This document shows, piece by piece, positions 30,874-41,118 of a stretch of 64,000 nucleotides of DNA. The translations under genes were made by a program, and so were the position numbers. The notes beneath the pieces are model-generated. The model had not been told where the DNA came from. It saw nothing but the letters and a program-made list of their open reading frames with translations, and made no database searches. The DNA is from Leptothoe sp034932105 (lineage in GTDB: Bacteria; Cyanobacteriota; Cyanobacteriia; Phormidesmidales; Phormidesmidaceae), in assembly GCF_034932105.1 (NCBI RefSeq), contig NZ_JAYGIG010000002.1, positions 87,535 to 151,534 of the forward strand. Reading direction: 5' to 3'. The number at the start of each line of letters is the position of its first letter. Position 1 is the stretch's first letter.

Positions 30874-31743
30874 TTACTCCTGATAAAACAGCTCCAAGCT
30901 CTCCTGATTCCCCACATAGCGCCAGTGCCAAGGCTCATAGGCCACATTTTGCGCATTATTCTTAGGGAAAGACATCTCAAACCCGTAATAGGCCGCATTC
31001 TCATTCAGCCAACGAAACGCCTGGGTCGTATCAAAGGCAGTATTCAAATCAGCCCCAGGCTGGTTAGCATCAATAAAATCAACCACATAGCCCGTATGAT
31101 GCTCGCTGTACCCTGGAGGGGCACTGACCTCAGCTCGAGCCTGGGTCGTTTGCCCCCGTTCCGCCTTCAGATCAAAAAATAAATACTGCTGATCCTCTAG
31201 GGAACGAAACCCAGAGATCACATCTAAGCCAATACCCGCAGCCCTAGCCTCAGCGATCATCGTTTCCACCTTTTGAGCCGCCTCTGGCTTTAGAAGCACC
31301 AACGAATTAGTCGATAGGGCCACCAGGTCACTGGTGTTCGCTAGATCATAGGGGCGATGGCCCAATAAGTTTGTATCCCCTGGGCTAGTCGTGGTCGCCG
31401 TCGATGGAGCAGCTGACGATTCTAATGCGGCGACGGCAGCCTCTGTATTACTGGCAGGTGGAGTAGTGGTATTAGCAGCAATGCCCGCAGTGCCAGTGAT
31501 AGGGGTACCAGTGGTGGGGGTACCAGCAGTGGAGCTATTAACAGGATTACTAGCAGGAACCGCAGCCAAGGGGGCACTGGACTTCAGCAACCAAAAAATC
31601 CCTAGCCCAGCCAAACCTAAAACTGCCGTGGCCAGCAGTAGCCACGGCACGATACTCGGCTTAGGTTGGACCACGGCAGGGGCGGCATTGGACCGCAGTG
31701 TGTCCCGCCGGGCTTCTGGGATATCGTCAATAAAATTGTCCAT
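30874..31743 (-). CDS. Membrane-anchored D,D- or L,D-carboxypeptidase, M15 (VanY) family
   Basis: 289 residues from the ATG at 31741-31743; earlier in-frame starts at 31800 and 31821 (the latter with GGGAG close by) would lengthen the N-terminus. One membrane helix (IVPWLLLATAVLGLAGLGIF) anchors the protein, followed by a Thr/Ala/Pro-rich linker and the peptidase domain. Zinc ligands are visible in SEHHTGYVVDF (His and Asp) and EPWHWRYV (His), with the substrate loop SGFRSLEDQ. M15B enzymes trim the stem-peptide terminus of peptidoglycan. Confidence 0.88.
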   Translation of the reverse strand: MDNFIDDIPEARRDTLRSNAAPAVVQPKPSIVPWLLLATAVLGLAGLGIFWLLKSSAPLAAVPASNPVNSSTAGTPTTGTPITGTAGIAANTTTPPASNTEAAVAALESSAAPSTATTTSPGDTNLLGHRPYDLANTSDLVALSTNSLVLLKPEAAQKVETMIAEARAAGIGLDVISGFRSLEDQQYLFFDLKAERGQTTQARAEVSAPPGYSEHHTGYVVDFIDANQPGADLNTAFDTTQAFRWLNENAAYYGFEMSFPKNNAQNVAYEPWHWRYVGNQESLELFYQE

Positions 31744-32034
31744 GGATGCCACAGGTCTATGAAACTTGCGTTCATATGTTCTGCGGCTAGTGTATGGCAT
31801 CCTTGTTTTTTTGAGGTACATTACTCCCAAAAATCAGAAAAAACATTTAGAAAACCAGGAAAATTACTTAAGCCCCTATCTATTCGACCAACTTCCGTGG
31901 CAAACTTTCATCAATAAATGCTATCTAATCATGGAGTAGCGTGCTTAAAGCTTGCGATCGCAAGCACCACACTATCCTTTAAGATTATCAACGGCTCAAT
32001 TGTTCACAAGTTATGGACGTGCTAAGGAATCCCC

Positions 32035-32433
32035 ATGGCCTTTGAATATCCAGACAATTTGCAGTACACCGACACCCACGAATACCTCAAGATCGATGGC
32101 GACATCATCACCATTGGCATTACAGAATTTGCCATTGACCAACTAGGCGACGTGGTGTTCCTAGAATTACCGGAGCTAGGCGATAACGTAGAAGTCGGTG
32201 AAAAATTTGGCACCATCGAGTCGGTCAAGGCGGTGGAAGACCTTAAATCTCCCGTCAATGGTGAAGTATTGGAACGTAACGATGAGCTGCTAAACGCCCC
32301 GGAGCAAATTGCAGACGATCCCTACGGTGATGGTTGGCTAATCAAAATCAAGGCCGACAATATTGACAATATTGACGACGACACCATGACGGCTGAGGAA
32401 TACTCCGAACAGGTGGAAGGAGTCAGTGACTAA
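32035..32433 (+). CDS. gcvH: Glycine cleavage system H protein
   Basis: 132 residues, full length. The lipoyl-carrying lysine is Lys65 in IESVKAVEDLKSP. H protein carries the aminomethyl group between P, T and L proteins; in cyanobacteria the system handles photorespiratory glycine. gcvP follows 278 bases downstream on the same strand, but a terminator-like hairpin lies between them. gcvT is not in the window. Confidence 0.97.
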   Translation: MAFEYPDNLQYTDTHEYLKIDGDIITIGITEFAIDQLGDVVFLELPELGDNVEVGEKFGTIESVKAVEDLKSPVNGEVLERNDELLNAPEQIADDPYGDGWLIKIKADNIDNIDDDTMTAEEYSEQVEGVSD

Positions 32434-32620
32434 AATCTGGCCGTCTCACCCAGACAGGTCTGGGCAAAACAGGCCCCAGAAAAAAAAAGGCCTCAAAAAA
32501 CCAAACATCACCAAAATCTAGGCAAAAGCTCTGGAAATTAGCTTTTTTCGGCAGTTCTCGGCAGTTTCGAGAATTTCCAATGCAATCCCCAATGAAATAG
32601 GTGAGAATAAGTACTTAAAG

Positions 32621-32645
32621 CCATCAGATACCCCTGATGGTTTTT
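32621..32645 (+). terminator. Intrinsic terminator between gcvH and gcvP
   Basis: CCATCAG/CTGATGG arms (32621-32627, 32634-32640) with a six-base loop followed by TTTTT. A second stem CCCAGA/TCTGGG (32449-32464) lies just after the gcvH stop. The terminator is 67 bases before the gcvP start, so it could equally be an attenuator in the gcvP leader. Confidence 0.65.
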
Positions 32646-32711
32646 GCTTATTGGGCTAGTTAGGCCCATAGCTAACCCTTGCCCCTTTGTCATGATTTCC
32701 TGGAGAGTTTA

Positions 32712-35639
32712 ATGTCCTACGAACAGTCACAGCCGATGCCCGCCGCTCTTACCAACAGTTGGATTCAGACCTTAACCACCCCCAACGACTTTCCCCAGCG
32801 ACACATCGGTCTGACAGCGGCGGACATCGACCACATGCTAACGGTACTGGGATATGACTCACTACCTGAATTGATCGGCACAGCAGTGCCGACGGAGATT
32901 CGGTTGGCCCAGTCCCTATCCCTGGGGGAAGGGATGAACGAACATAGCGCACTGCAAAGTATTCGTGCGATCGCAGACCAAAACCAAGTACTCACCAACT
33001 ACATCGGCTTGGGCTACTACGGCTGTATCACCCCCCCCGTCATCCAACGCAATATTCTCGAAAACCCCGGCTGGTACACCCAATACACCCCCTACCAGCC
33101 AGAAATTTCCCAGGGCCGCCTAGAAGCCCTGCTCAACTACCAGACCATGGTCAGCGACCTCACCGGCCTGGAAATTGCCAACTCCTCCCTGCTGGATGAA
33201 GGCACCGCCGCCGCCGAGGCCATGGCCCTGAGTTTGGGCGTATGCAAAAACAAAGATGCCAATAAAGCCAAGGCATTTTGGGTCTCGGCAGACTGCCATC
33301 CCCAAACTATCGAAGTCATTCAAACCCGCGCCTTGCCCCTGGGGATTACCGTGGTGGTGGGCCAGCAGCCAGACTTTAGCCAGCCCCTATTTGGGCTACT
33401 GCTGCAGTACCCGGCCAGCACCGGAGCCATCACCGACTACACCGACATCATCGCCGCCGCCCACAAAGCAGGTGCAATCGTCACCGTCGCCGCCGATCTC
33501 TTAAGCCTTACCCTACTCAAAGCGCCAGGGGAGATGGGGGCAGACATTGCCGTGGGCAACACCCAACGATTTGGCGTGCCCCTGGGCTATGGCGGTCCCC
33601 ATGCCGCCTACTTTGCCACTAAAACAGCCTATGCCCGTAAGCTACCGGGCCGTTTGGTGGGAGTCTCCAAAGACAGTAAGGGTCGTCCAGCCCTGCGGCT
33701 CACCCTCCAGACCCGTGAGCAACACATTCGGCGGGACGCGGCCACCAGCAATATATGTACGGCCCAGGTGCTACTAGCGGTCATGGCCAGCATGTATGCC
33801 GTCTACCATGGCCCCGCTGGCCTCCGGGCCATAGCGGAACGGGTGCATCGGCTGACGGTGGTGCTGGCGGCAGGACTGGATAAGCTGGGATATGGGGTGC
33901 CAACAGCGCCGTTCTTTGACACCTTGGCGGTAGAGGTGGGGGACCAAGCGGGGGAGATTTGCGATCGCGCCCTCAACCACAGAATTAACCTCCGCCGCAT
34001 CGATGCCACCACCATCGGCATTTCCCTAGATGAAACCACCAGCCCTGAAGCCGTGGTCCAGCTACTGCAAGTGTTTGCCGGGGATAGGCCGATGCCAGCA
34101 TTGGAGCACCTCCAGGCCGAAGTCACCATTCCCCCTGGGTTGGCCCGCACCAGCAGCTACCTCACCCATCCGGTATTCAACAGCTACCATTCCGAAACCG
34201 AGATGCTGCGCTACATGTACGCGCTGCAAATGAAGGACCTCTCCCTGGCCTCCGCCATGATTCCCCTCGGGTCCTGCACCATGAAGCTCAATGCCACCGC
34301 TGAAATGGTGCCTGTCACCTGGCCCGAATTTGGCCAGATCCATCCCTTTGCCCCCCTAGATCAGACCCAGGGCTACCAGACTTTATTCCACCAGCTAGAA
34401 ACCTGGCTCTCAGAAATCACCGGTTTTGCCGGGATTTCCCTGCAGCCCAACGCCGGTTCCCAAGGAGAATACGCCGGACTGCTAGTGATTCGCCAATATC
34501 ACCTCTCCCGAGGCGATCACCACCGTACCGTCTGCCTAATTCCCCAGTCGGCCCATGGCACCAACCCCGCCAGTGCCGTCATGGCCGGGATGAAAGTGGT
34601 GAGCGTCAACTGCTACGACGATGGCGATATCGATGTGGCTGACCTGACCGCCAAAGCCGAAAAACATAGCGACAATCTGGCCGCACTCATGATCACCTAC
34701 CCCTCCACCCACGGCGTGTTTGAAGCCGGTATTCGCACCGTGTGTGACCTGATCCACCAGCACGGCGGCCAGGTGTACATGGACGGAGCCAACATGAATG
34801 CCCAGGTAGGGCTGTGCAGCCCCGGCGACATTGGCGCCGATGTGTGCCATCTCAACCTCCACAAAACCTTCTGTATTCCCCACGGCGGCGGCGGTCCCGG
34901 CGTCGGCCCGATCGGTGTTCAGAGTCATCTGGTGCCCTTTTTACCCGGCCATAGCTTGACCCCCACCCTGGGCACCGAGCAGTCCGTCGGTGCGGTATCC
35001 GCCGCCCCCTGGGGCAGTGCCAGCATCCTGCCCATTTCCTGGATGTATATCCAGATGATGGGGGCCGCCGGACTGACCCACGCCACCGAAACTGCTATTC
35101 TCAGCGCCAACTACATTGCCAAACGGTTGGCCGGTCACTACGAGATCCTCTATAAGGGCAATGCCGGACTGGTGGCCCACGAGTGCATTGTGGATCTACG
35201 CAACTTCAAAAAATCCGCCAATGTCAATGTGGATGACATCGCCAAGCGCCTGATTGACTATGGCTTCCATCCCCCCACCATGTCCTGGCCCGTGGCGGGC
35301 ACCATCATGGTGGAACCCACCGAAAGCGAGTCCCTCAGCGAGCTGGACCGGTTCTGTGATGCCATGATTGCCATCCGCGATGAAATTCGCCAAATTGAAG
35401 CGGGGGAACTGCCCCAGGACAATAACCCTCTGGTGAATGCCCCCCATACCACCAGCGATCTGACCGCTGATTGGGAACGCCCCTACAGCCGGGAACAAGC
35501 GGTACATCCGACAGCGTGGACTAAGGCGCGGAAGTTCTGGCCCACGGTAAATCGGATTGATCAGGCGTTTGGCGATCGCAACTTAGTTTGCTCCTGTCTA
35601 CCCATGGATGCCTACGAGGATACCGATCACCGTGGGTGA
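32712..35639 (+). CDS. gcvP: Glycine dehydrogenase (decarboxylating), GcvP
   Basis: 975 residues from the ATG at 32712, preceded by GGAGAG; the in-frame TTG at 32679 is not needed. It is a fused P protein with both halves. The PLP lysine is Lys718 in NLHKTFCIPHGGGGPG, and the N-terminal half contains QRHIGLTAADIDHML. It decarboxylates glycine and passes the aminomethyl group to GcvH. The last 32 bases overlap a methyltransferase gene in another frame. Confidence 0.97.
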   Translation: MSYEQSQPMPAALTNSWIQTLTTPNDFPQRHIGLTAADIDHMLTVLGYDSLPELIGTAVPTEIRLAQSLSLGEGMNEHSALQSIRAIADQNQVLTNYIGLGYYGCITPPVIQRNILENPGWYTQYTPYQPEISQGRLEALLNYQTMVSDLTGLEIANSSLLDEGTAAAEAMALSLGVCKNKDANKAKAFWVSADCHPQTIEVIQTRALPLGITVVVGQQPDFSQPLFGLLLQYPASTGAITDYTDIIAAAHKAGAIVTVAADLLSLTLLKAPGEMGADIAVGNTQRFGVPLGYGGPHAAYFATKTAYARKLPGRLVGVSKDSKGRPALRLTLQTREQHIRRDAATSNICTAQVLLAVMASMYAVYHGPAGLRAIAERVHRLTVVLAAGLDKLGYGVPTAPFFDTLAVEVGDQAGEICDRALNHRINLRRIDATTIGISLDETTSPEAVVQLLQVFAGDRPMPALEHLQAEVTIPPGLARTSSYLTHPVFNSYHSETEMLRYMYALQMKDLSLASAMIPLGSCTMKLNATAEMVPVTWPEFGQIHPFAPLDQTQGYQTLFHQLETWLSEITGFAGISLQPNAGSQGEYAGLLVIRQYHLSRGDHHRTVCLIPQSAHGTNPASAVMAGMKVVSVNCYDDGDIDVADLTAKAEKHSDNLAALMITYPSTHGVFEAGIRTVCDLIHQHGGQVYMDGANMNAQVGLCSPGDIGADVCHLNLHKTFCIPHGGGGPGVGPIGVQSHLVPFLPGHSLTPTLGTEQSVGAVSAAPWGSASILPISWMYIQMMGAAGLTHATETAILSANYIAKRLAGHYEILYKGNAGLVAHECIVDLRNFKKSANVNVDDIAKRLIDYGFHPPTMSWPVAGTIMVEPTESESLSELDRFCDAMIAIRDEIRQIEAGELPQDNNPLVNAPHTTSDLTADWERPYSREQAVHPTAWTKARKFWPTVNRIDQAFGDRNLVCSCLPMDAYEDTDHRG

Positions 35640-36429
35640 TAGAAATGAAAGCACCTACAATGCCGCCGATATCGTCAACTACTATGCACAACTCAATCGT
35701 CTACAGCCCGCAGAGGCTGGAATTTTAGAGCGGCTGCGGCACCAGTTGCCCACCATGAAAATGCTGGACATCGGAGTGGGCGGAGGGCGCACAGCGCAGC
35801 ACTTTGCCCCCCTAGTAGAACACTATATTGGTATCGACTACTCATCTGAAATGGTGATCGCTTGTCAAAAGAGATTTCGACAGCTGAGCCATCCCATGAG
35901 ATTTGAAGTCGGCGATGCCAGGGATCTGAGCCAGTTCAAGAACAACTCATTTGACTTTATTTTATTTAGCTTCAACGGCATTGACTACGCTTCCCACCAG
36001 GATCGGCTAAAGATTTTCCAAGAAATTGAGCGGGTGGGAAAAGAAGGTTGTTATTTCTTCTTTTCCAGCCATAATCTGCAAGCCTTAGAAAGGAATCTTA
36101 TGTGGCAAAACCAGATTGGTCCCAATCCCCTCAAAACCTATGAAAACCTAGTGATGCTGGGGCTATTTTGGTTATTTAATCGGCCTATGAATCAGAAAAG
36201 TATGGCGACGAAGGATCATTTGATCGTGCGTGATGAGTCCCATAACTTTCGTTTGGATACCTATTACATTCGTGCAGCCCAACAGCTTAAGCAACTGTCC
36301 ACGAACTTTAGCCACGTGGAAATTTATCCATGGCAAAGCACCAAGAAAATTACCAATATGGCGGCGGCGATCATCAGTAACGACCTGTGGCTTTATTATC
36401 TATGCCGAATAAAACTTTCCGATAGATAA
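35608..36429 (+). CDS. SAM-dependent class I methyltransferase
   Basis: 273 residues. Motif I is MKMLDIGVGGGRTAQHFA (about 49-66) with the acidic residue in YIGIDYS, then VGDARDLSQF and the post-motif FDFILFSFNGIDY. The remainder is variable and probably sets the substrate, which is unknown. The ATG at 35608 lies inside the end of gcvP; a GTG at 35632 is an alternative. Overlap implies translation coupled to gcvP. Confidence 0.85.
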   Translation: MPTRIPITVGDRNESTYNAADIVNYYAQLNRLQPAEAGILERLRHQLPTMKMLDIGVGGGRTAQHFAPLVEHYIGIDYSSEMVIACQKRFRQLSHPMRFEVGDARDLSQFKNNSFDFILFSFNGIDYASHQDRLKIFQEIERVGKEGCYFFFSSHNLQALERNLMWQNQIGPNPLKTYENLVMLGLFWLFNRPMNQKSMATKDHLIVRDESHNFRLDTYYIRAAQQLKQLSTNFSHVEIYPWQSTKKITNMAAAIISNDLWLYYLCRIKLSDR

Positions 36430-36486
36430 AATAATTGGCTAGCAAGCCACAAGCCTGACCATACCAACGTCCCCTTGAGGACATCC

Positions 36487-37734
36487 CTATTTATCGGCAT
36501 TTTGTTGACACTCACCAGAAATATTCAAGGGTTTTAGCCTCTTAAAAGACGAGGTCAAATAATTATTAGAGGTGTCCTTAAAAGACTCAATACTATGGGC
36601 CAACGTCCGTAAGTATTGCTCTCGATCAAGCACCGCTGGGCTAGGCTCTAAACCCAAGGCAGTCAAAATCGTCCGCCAGCGATAGACCCAATCGTGCTTG
36701 AGCAGAGTATTCACAACATTACAATGCCGAATGTTAGCCACCCTTTCCGGTTGAGCATCGAGTTCTTCAATTACATCAAGCACATCCTGATGCTGAAAAT
36801 CCACCTCAACCAACGCATCTTCCCAATCAAAATAGCGTTGGAACGCTTCTCCCCTAGGAGGCATACCCAGCATCACGGTGCCAGCCGCCACCCCTTCAAA
36901 ATAACGACTGCCAATTTCCTGAGAACCACCAGTCTCTTCGACGGAATTGAATTTGGCATGGGCGGTAATGTTATAGCGCGTCCTTTGTAAGAGACTGATC
37001 AACTTAGCCCGATGCTGTCGACCATCGTCAATTTCTAATTTTTGATTTTTAATAGTGTCATAGAAGTAGAAAAAATTACGGTCTTGTTGAAACCGTTGGA
37101 ATAATACTTGGTGCACGTGGGGAAAACGACGCCCCACACAACAAACATCAATCGTTCTCTGCCGAGGTTCGGGATAGGGACAAAACTTCAGGGCATCTAC
37201 TGCTGGAGGTAGGTAATCACAGGGTACGCCAGTGGCATTTGCTAAGGTTTCCACACAGTTAGCGGTGCCTGTAAATATCCGATCAAAGTTTTTAAACGGC
37301 TCGACAAGTAAACGCCAGTCGTCAAAACTGGGCTTCCACGTCTCCATAATGTAGCAAGCCTTATAACGGCATTTATCTCTCCAGTTTTTAACTGACTCCA
37401 ACAAATGCATTTGCCAAGGATTATCTAAAACCGCAAACAGTAAATCGTATTCATGCTCTAAAGATACTTCGGTGGGGAAAGGTGCAATAGCACTAGCAAT
37501 GCGATCGGAACGAGTCGCAAATTTAGTAGCTCGGTATATTCCCCTAGCTAGTGAGTGCTCTTGTGACGGAGCGTGTAGCTTAGCGCCCTCCAAATCGCAG
37601 AGCACATCTTCAAATTCATAAATACTACAGTTAGCTACTTGAAATCGGAATCCTCTGACAGAGATCACTAAAATACGGGGCTCGTGCTCTCTATCTGAAT
37701 CTGTAACCAATAAAGTATTCAATAAGGTATTCAT
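36487..37734 (-). CDS. Glycosyltransferase-like protein (GT-B fold)
   Basis: 415 residues with no membrane segments. The C-terminal half resembles group-1-like glycosyltransferases: VCCVGRRFPHVHQVL, a segment of RYNITAHAKFNS, and the sugar-nucleotide-side GSRYFEGVAAGTVMLGMPP. The N-terminal half lacks obvious motifs. It likely transfers a sugar to a polysaccharide or lipid; donor and acceptor are unknown. It is transcribed towards the methyltransferase and preceded by a long repeat-rich spacer. Confidence 0.7.
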   Translation of the reverse strand: MNTLLNTLLVTDSDREHEPRILVISVRGFRFQVANCSIYEFEDVLCDLEGAKLHAPSQEHSLARGIYRATKFATRSDRIASAIAPFPTEVSLEHEYDLLFAVLDNPWQMHLLESVKNWRDKCRYKACYIMETWKPSFDDWRLLVEPFKNFDRIFTGTANCVETLANATGVPCDYLPPAVDALKFCPYPEPRQRTIDVCCVGRRFPHVHQVLFQRFQQDRNFFYFYDTIKNQKLEIDDGRQHRAKLISLLQRTRYNITAHAKFNSVEETGGSQEIGSRYFEGVAAGTVMLGMPPRGEAFQRYFDWEDALVEVDFQHQDVLDVIEELDAQPERVANIRHCNVVNTLLKHDWVYRWRTILTALGLEPSPAVLDREQYLRTLAHSIESFKDTSNNYLTSSFKRLKPLNISGECQQNADK

Positions 37735-37938
37735 TTATGTAGCGATATATTTACCTAAAGGGCAAAACTAGCATGGGATTGTTTCACGAAATCGCGTAAC
37801 ACATCTAACGTCTTAAGAATGCTGGAGGCGATAAGCGAACAATCTTCGAGAAAAGTTCCCACTTTTTCTGACGGTAACCATTGATAGATATCGTCAATCT
37901 CTGAGTACTCCTAAAACTATCTGGACGAGAAATCAAAA

Positions 37939-38084
<146 letters not shown>

Positions 38085-38869
38085 AAAATTACTTTTATAG
38101 ATCTATCTTACTTCCAATATTTTTTTTAGACGCTGCTTTAGAAGGTCCGTTCCAGATATCAGATGGCCCTAAAGCTCCGAATCTATATTCTCCAAAACCT
38201 CATTCCATCGTCCCAACTTTGAGCGGTCCGATGTGCCTGAATTCAGGCAGCAAGGCTTTTCATCCAACCTCTTACAGCCATCCCTTATTTTTCCCAAGGC
38301 TTGAGAGATATTACCGGACCCTGATTGTGAAGTTCCAAAAAATATCTCAGTCGCTTGAACCGCTTGTTTTTTCTTGGTTTAGGCGCTTTCTCTCAATAAA
38401 TACGGACAATCTGTCCATATTTGACAGTCCGATGGCAGTCTACGATGCCTTTGCATAACGTTTACACAAGCGCTAACTGGGATGTGGCGACAACAATAGA
38501 TCCGCGTCTAACTAATTCAGATTCAATGTTCTAGCCATCACGGGTGGTGTGAACAATGGGTGCCAAGGGCTAAAATACTGCCGAGACACTCGGTATAGCT
38601 TTGGTCACATTGGTTAGGACAATTCATATCCCTTGAAGGCGTTAAGCTGCACCACCCATGGGACACGCAAACGCCCTAATGCATTAGGACGTTTGCTATG
38701 AAGCCTATGTGATGCACAAATGTCCTAATAAAGCAGAACATTTGCCATGGCTACTAGGGGCAAATGCACATCCCAAACCTGTGTCCGATCTTACCTAAGC
38801 AACCCAAGGAGTGAGTAGGTAAATTCCACATATGTCAGATCTATTTGATGGGTTTCTCCGGCAACCCCT
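38085..38869. other. Gene-free spacer with palindromes, 3' of asnS
   Basis: TGCCTGAATTCAGGCA (38234-38249) is a perfect 16-bp palindrome. No coding region is convincing: a 79-codon frame at 38219-38458 has no family features. With 37735-38084 this makes 1.1 kb without genes, the longest such stretch here, and it may mark an old insertion or deletion site. Confidence 0.45.
38667..38744 (-). terminator. Paired related hairpins downstream of asnS
   Basis: Hairpin 1 (38667-38696) has 15-base arms with one mismatch around GCAAACG...CGTTTGC, with CCTAATGCATTAGG at its centre. Hairpin 2 (38717-38744) has CAAATGT/ACATTTG and a degenerate copy of the same centre (TCCTAAT). Both lie beyond the asnS stop and may end or stabilise its transcript; the sequence similarity suggests they arose by duplication. 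Confidence 0.5.
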
Positions 38870-40261
38870 TTAAAACTCAACGTTATCTGGCGTCCGGGGA
38901 AACGGAATCACATCCCGAATATTAGCCATGCCGGTCATAAACTGTACCAGCCGCTCAAAGCCCAGGCCAAAGCCCGCATGGGGGACCGTACCATAGCGAC
39001 GCAGATCCATATACCACCAGTAATCATCCTTGGGTAAGCCAGCTTCGGTAATGCGGGCTGCCAACACATCTAACCGCTCTTCCCGCTGGGACCCGCCAAT
39101 AATTTCACCAATGCGAGGAGCCAACACATCCATCGCCGCCACGGTCTTGCCCCCATCATTCAGACGCATGTAAAACGCCTTAATCTCAGTGGGATAGTCT
39201 GTCACAATGACCGGCTTCTTGAAATACTCTTCCGCTAGATAACGCTCGTGCTCAGATTGCATGTCTAACCCCCAGGAGACGGGGTATTCAAATGTTTTGT
39301 CGCATTTTTCCAATAGTTTAATCGCATCCGTATAGGTAATGCGCTCAAACTCATTGTCAATGATGTTGTTGGCGGTCTCTAGAACTGTGTTTTCAATCTG
39401 TTTGTTAAAGAATTCCATGTCATCGGGACAGTCTTCTAACACCCGTTTGAAAACAAACTTAAGAAACTCTTCCGCTAGGTCCATGTTGCCCTCTAGATCA
39501 CAGAAGGCCATCTCCGGTTCCATCATCCAAAACTCTGCTAGGTGACGGGAGGTATTGGAATTTTCGGCCCGGAAGGTGGGACCAAAGCTATAGACATTGC
39601 TAAAGGCCATGGCCATAATCTCGGCTTCCAACTGGCCGCTTACAGTCAGATACGTGGGCTTACCAAAAAAGTCCTGGCTATAGTCCACCTTGCCGTCATC
39701 GCCTTTGGGTAATTTGTCCAGGTTCAGACTGGTGACGGTAAACATTTCCCCTGCCCCTTCACAGTCACTGGCGGTCAGGATAGGGGTGTGGATCCAGAGA
39801 AAATCACGGCTTTGGAAAAACTCGTGGATGGCATTGGCGCAGGCATTGCGGACACGGAAGACGGCCCCGAGGGTATTGGTGCGCGATCGCAAATGCCCCA
39901 AGCCCCGCAAAAACTCAAACGAATGCCGTTTTTTCTGCAATGGATAGGTTTCCGCATCCGACTCACCCACCACCTCAACGCTGCTAGCCTGCAGCTCCAC
40001 CCGCTGACCTTTTCCCGGCGACTCCGCCAAAGTCCCCGTCGCCACCACCGAAGCCCCCGTAGTAATCCGCTTCATGGCATCGTCATAGCCCTCAATCTTG
40101 GCATCCGCAATCACCTGCAGCCCATTCATAGAGGACCCATCATTAATATCTAAAAAACTAAACGCCTTAGAATCACGCTTAGTGCGGACCCACCCCTTGA
40201 TAGTGACAACATCACCAGGGTTACCAGATTTTAGAATGTGTTTGATGCGCTGGGTGGTCAT
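38870..40261 (-). CDS. asnS: Asparaginyl-tRNA synthetase
   Basis: 463 residues. An N-terminal OB-fold anticodon-binding domain (VTIKGWVRTKRDSKAFSF) is followed by the class II core with motif 2 (FRAENSNTSRHLAEFWMMEPEM starts it) and motif 3 (GFGLGFERLVQFM). The asparagine-type features HLAEFWM and the YWWYMDLRRYG segment separate it from AspRS. It charges tRNA-Asn. The ATG at 40259-40261 is the natural start. Confidence 0.97.
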   Translation of the reverse strand: MTTQRIKHILKSGNPGDVVTIKGWVRTKRDSKAFSFLDINDGSSMNGLQVIADAKIEGYDDAMKRITTGASVVATGTLAESPGKGQRVELQASSVEVVGESDAETYPLQKKRHSFEFLRGLGHLRSRTNTLGAVFRVRNACANAIHEFFQSRDFLWIHTPILTASDCEGAGEMFTVTSLNLDKLPKGDDGKVDYSQDFFGKPTYLTVSGQLEAEIMAMAFSNVYSFGPTFRAENSNTSRHLAEFWMMEPEMAFCDLEGNMDLAEEFLKFVFKRVLEDCPDDMEFFNKQIENTVLETANNIIDNEFERITYTDAIKLLEKCDKTFEYPVSWGLDMQSEHERYLAEEYFKKPVIVTDYPTEIKAFYMRLNDGGKTVAAMDVLAPRIGEIIGGSQREERLDVLAARITEAGLPKDDYWWYMDLRRYGTVPHAGFGLGFERLVQFMTGMANIRDVIPFPRTPDNVEF

Positions 40262-40363
40262 TGCCTGTCCATAATTTTGACTTTATATAAGTTAGCGCAG
40301 GCAGCGTTCTTTATTCGAGCATTCATTCCGATATCCCCTGAGGAATACCCCTCAGACATCCAC

Positions 40364-40699
40364 CTATGACCCAAACCACCCCCGAAAAAACCACCCCAGC
40401 ACCAGCCCTAAACCCACAAACCGTAACACCTGCCAAAAGGGTTCCTTCAAAGCGTTCCAAGACATCAGCTGGTTTTCCAGCGTTTCCTCCAGGGTGGCAA
40501 TTTGCTGACGCAACCGCTTTAACTCCGCCTGAGGCAAATGCCCCTGGGTAATCTGGGCCTGGGCTTGGGCACGTTGACCAAACGCCTCACACACCTCGCC
40601 ATAGCGCTGACGCAACGCATTAAAATCCTGCTCAGTTTCCTCTAAGGCCACCGCAAAATCAGTCAGATCTTGCTCAGTCAGGGACAGGGACGATTTCAT
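40364..40699 (-). CDS. Coiled-coil protein with C-terminal membrane helix
   Basis: 111 residues. Residues about 5-80 are helical with heptad-like spacing (EETEQDFNALRQRYGEV, ELKRLRQQIATLEETLENQL), and the last 20 (FVGLGLVLGWFFRGWFGS) form a tail anchor. The function is unknown. It lies upstream of asnS on the same strand with a 102-base gap. Confidence 0.65.
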   Translation of the reverse strand: MKSSLSLTEQDLTDFAVALEETEQDFNALRQRYGEVCEAFGQRAQAQAQITQGHLPQAELKRLRQQIATLEETLENQLMSWNALKEPFWQVLRFVGLGLVLGWFFRGWFGS

Positions 40700-40821
40700 C
40701 GGGCTACCAAGCTCATACAGTAGATAACAGTAGATATAAACTTTAAGGTACAGAAGAGGAATCTATCGAGAAACCTCTACCACCTAGGGTGGTCACCACC
40801 CCCTATCCAGCCCCATCCCCC

Positions 40822-41118
40822 ATGAGTGACATAAACATGGCTTCTGACCAGACAACTTTGAACCTGCAGGGCGCCGAGTCCCTAGCCCTGGCCCAAGCCC
40901 TCGCCCAGCAGTTAGCCATTAGTCCCATAGACTGGCACCGACTCAATTCAAACAGGCAAGTACGGGCAAAAGAACAGGTAGCCGCCGCCCTAGTCTATTT
41001 GCTCAAGGATCAGCCAGAAGAAGCCCTACCCCGGCTAGAACAGGCCATCGGCTGGCTAAATCGGAGCGTCAAAGCCCCCCCCTGTCCCACCCACGGGGAG
41101 CGTCCCACCCATGGGTAA
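40822..41118 (+). CDS. Small helical cyanobacterial protein (DUF6439-like)
   Basis: 98 residues from the ATG at 40822; a GTG at 40789 and an ATG at 40837 are alternatives. The core is two helices (AESLALAQALAQQLAISPIDWH and EQVAAALVYLLKDQPEEAL ends the second), similar to short cyanobacterial proteins of unknown function. The last residues (PTHGERPTHG) are encoded by a tandem repeat that extends into the neighbouring convergent gene. Confidence 0.6.
   Translation: MSDINMASDQTTLNLQGAESLALAQALAQQLAISPIDWHRLNSNRQVRAKEQVAAALVYLLKDQPEEALPRLEQAIGWLNRSVKAPPCPTHGERPTHG

Noticed and set aside
32434..32711. Possible glycine riboswitch between gcvH and gcvP
   Set aside because: The conserved core elements of the glycine aptamer were not found; only a terminator-type hairpin and simple stems are present.
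38219..38458. 79-codon plus-strand frame in the spacer between the glycosyltransferase gene and asnS
   Set aside because: No family features, atypical composition and no ribosome site; probably chance.
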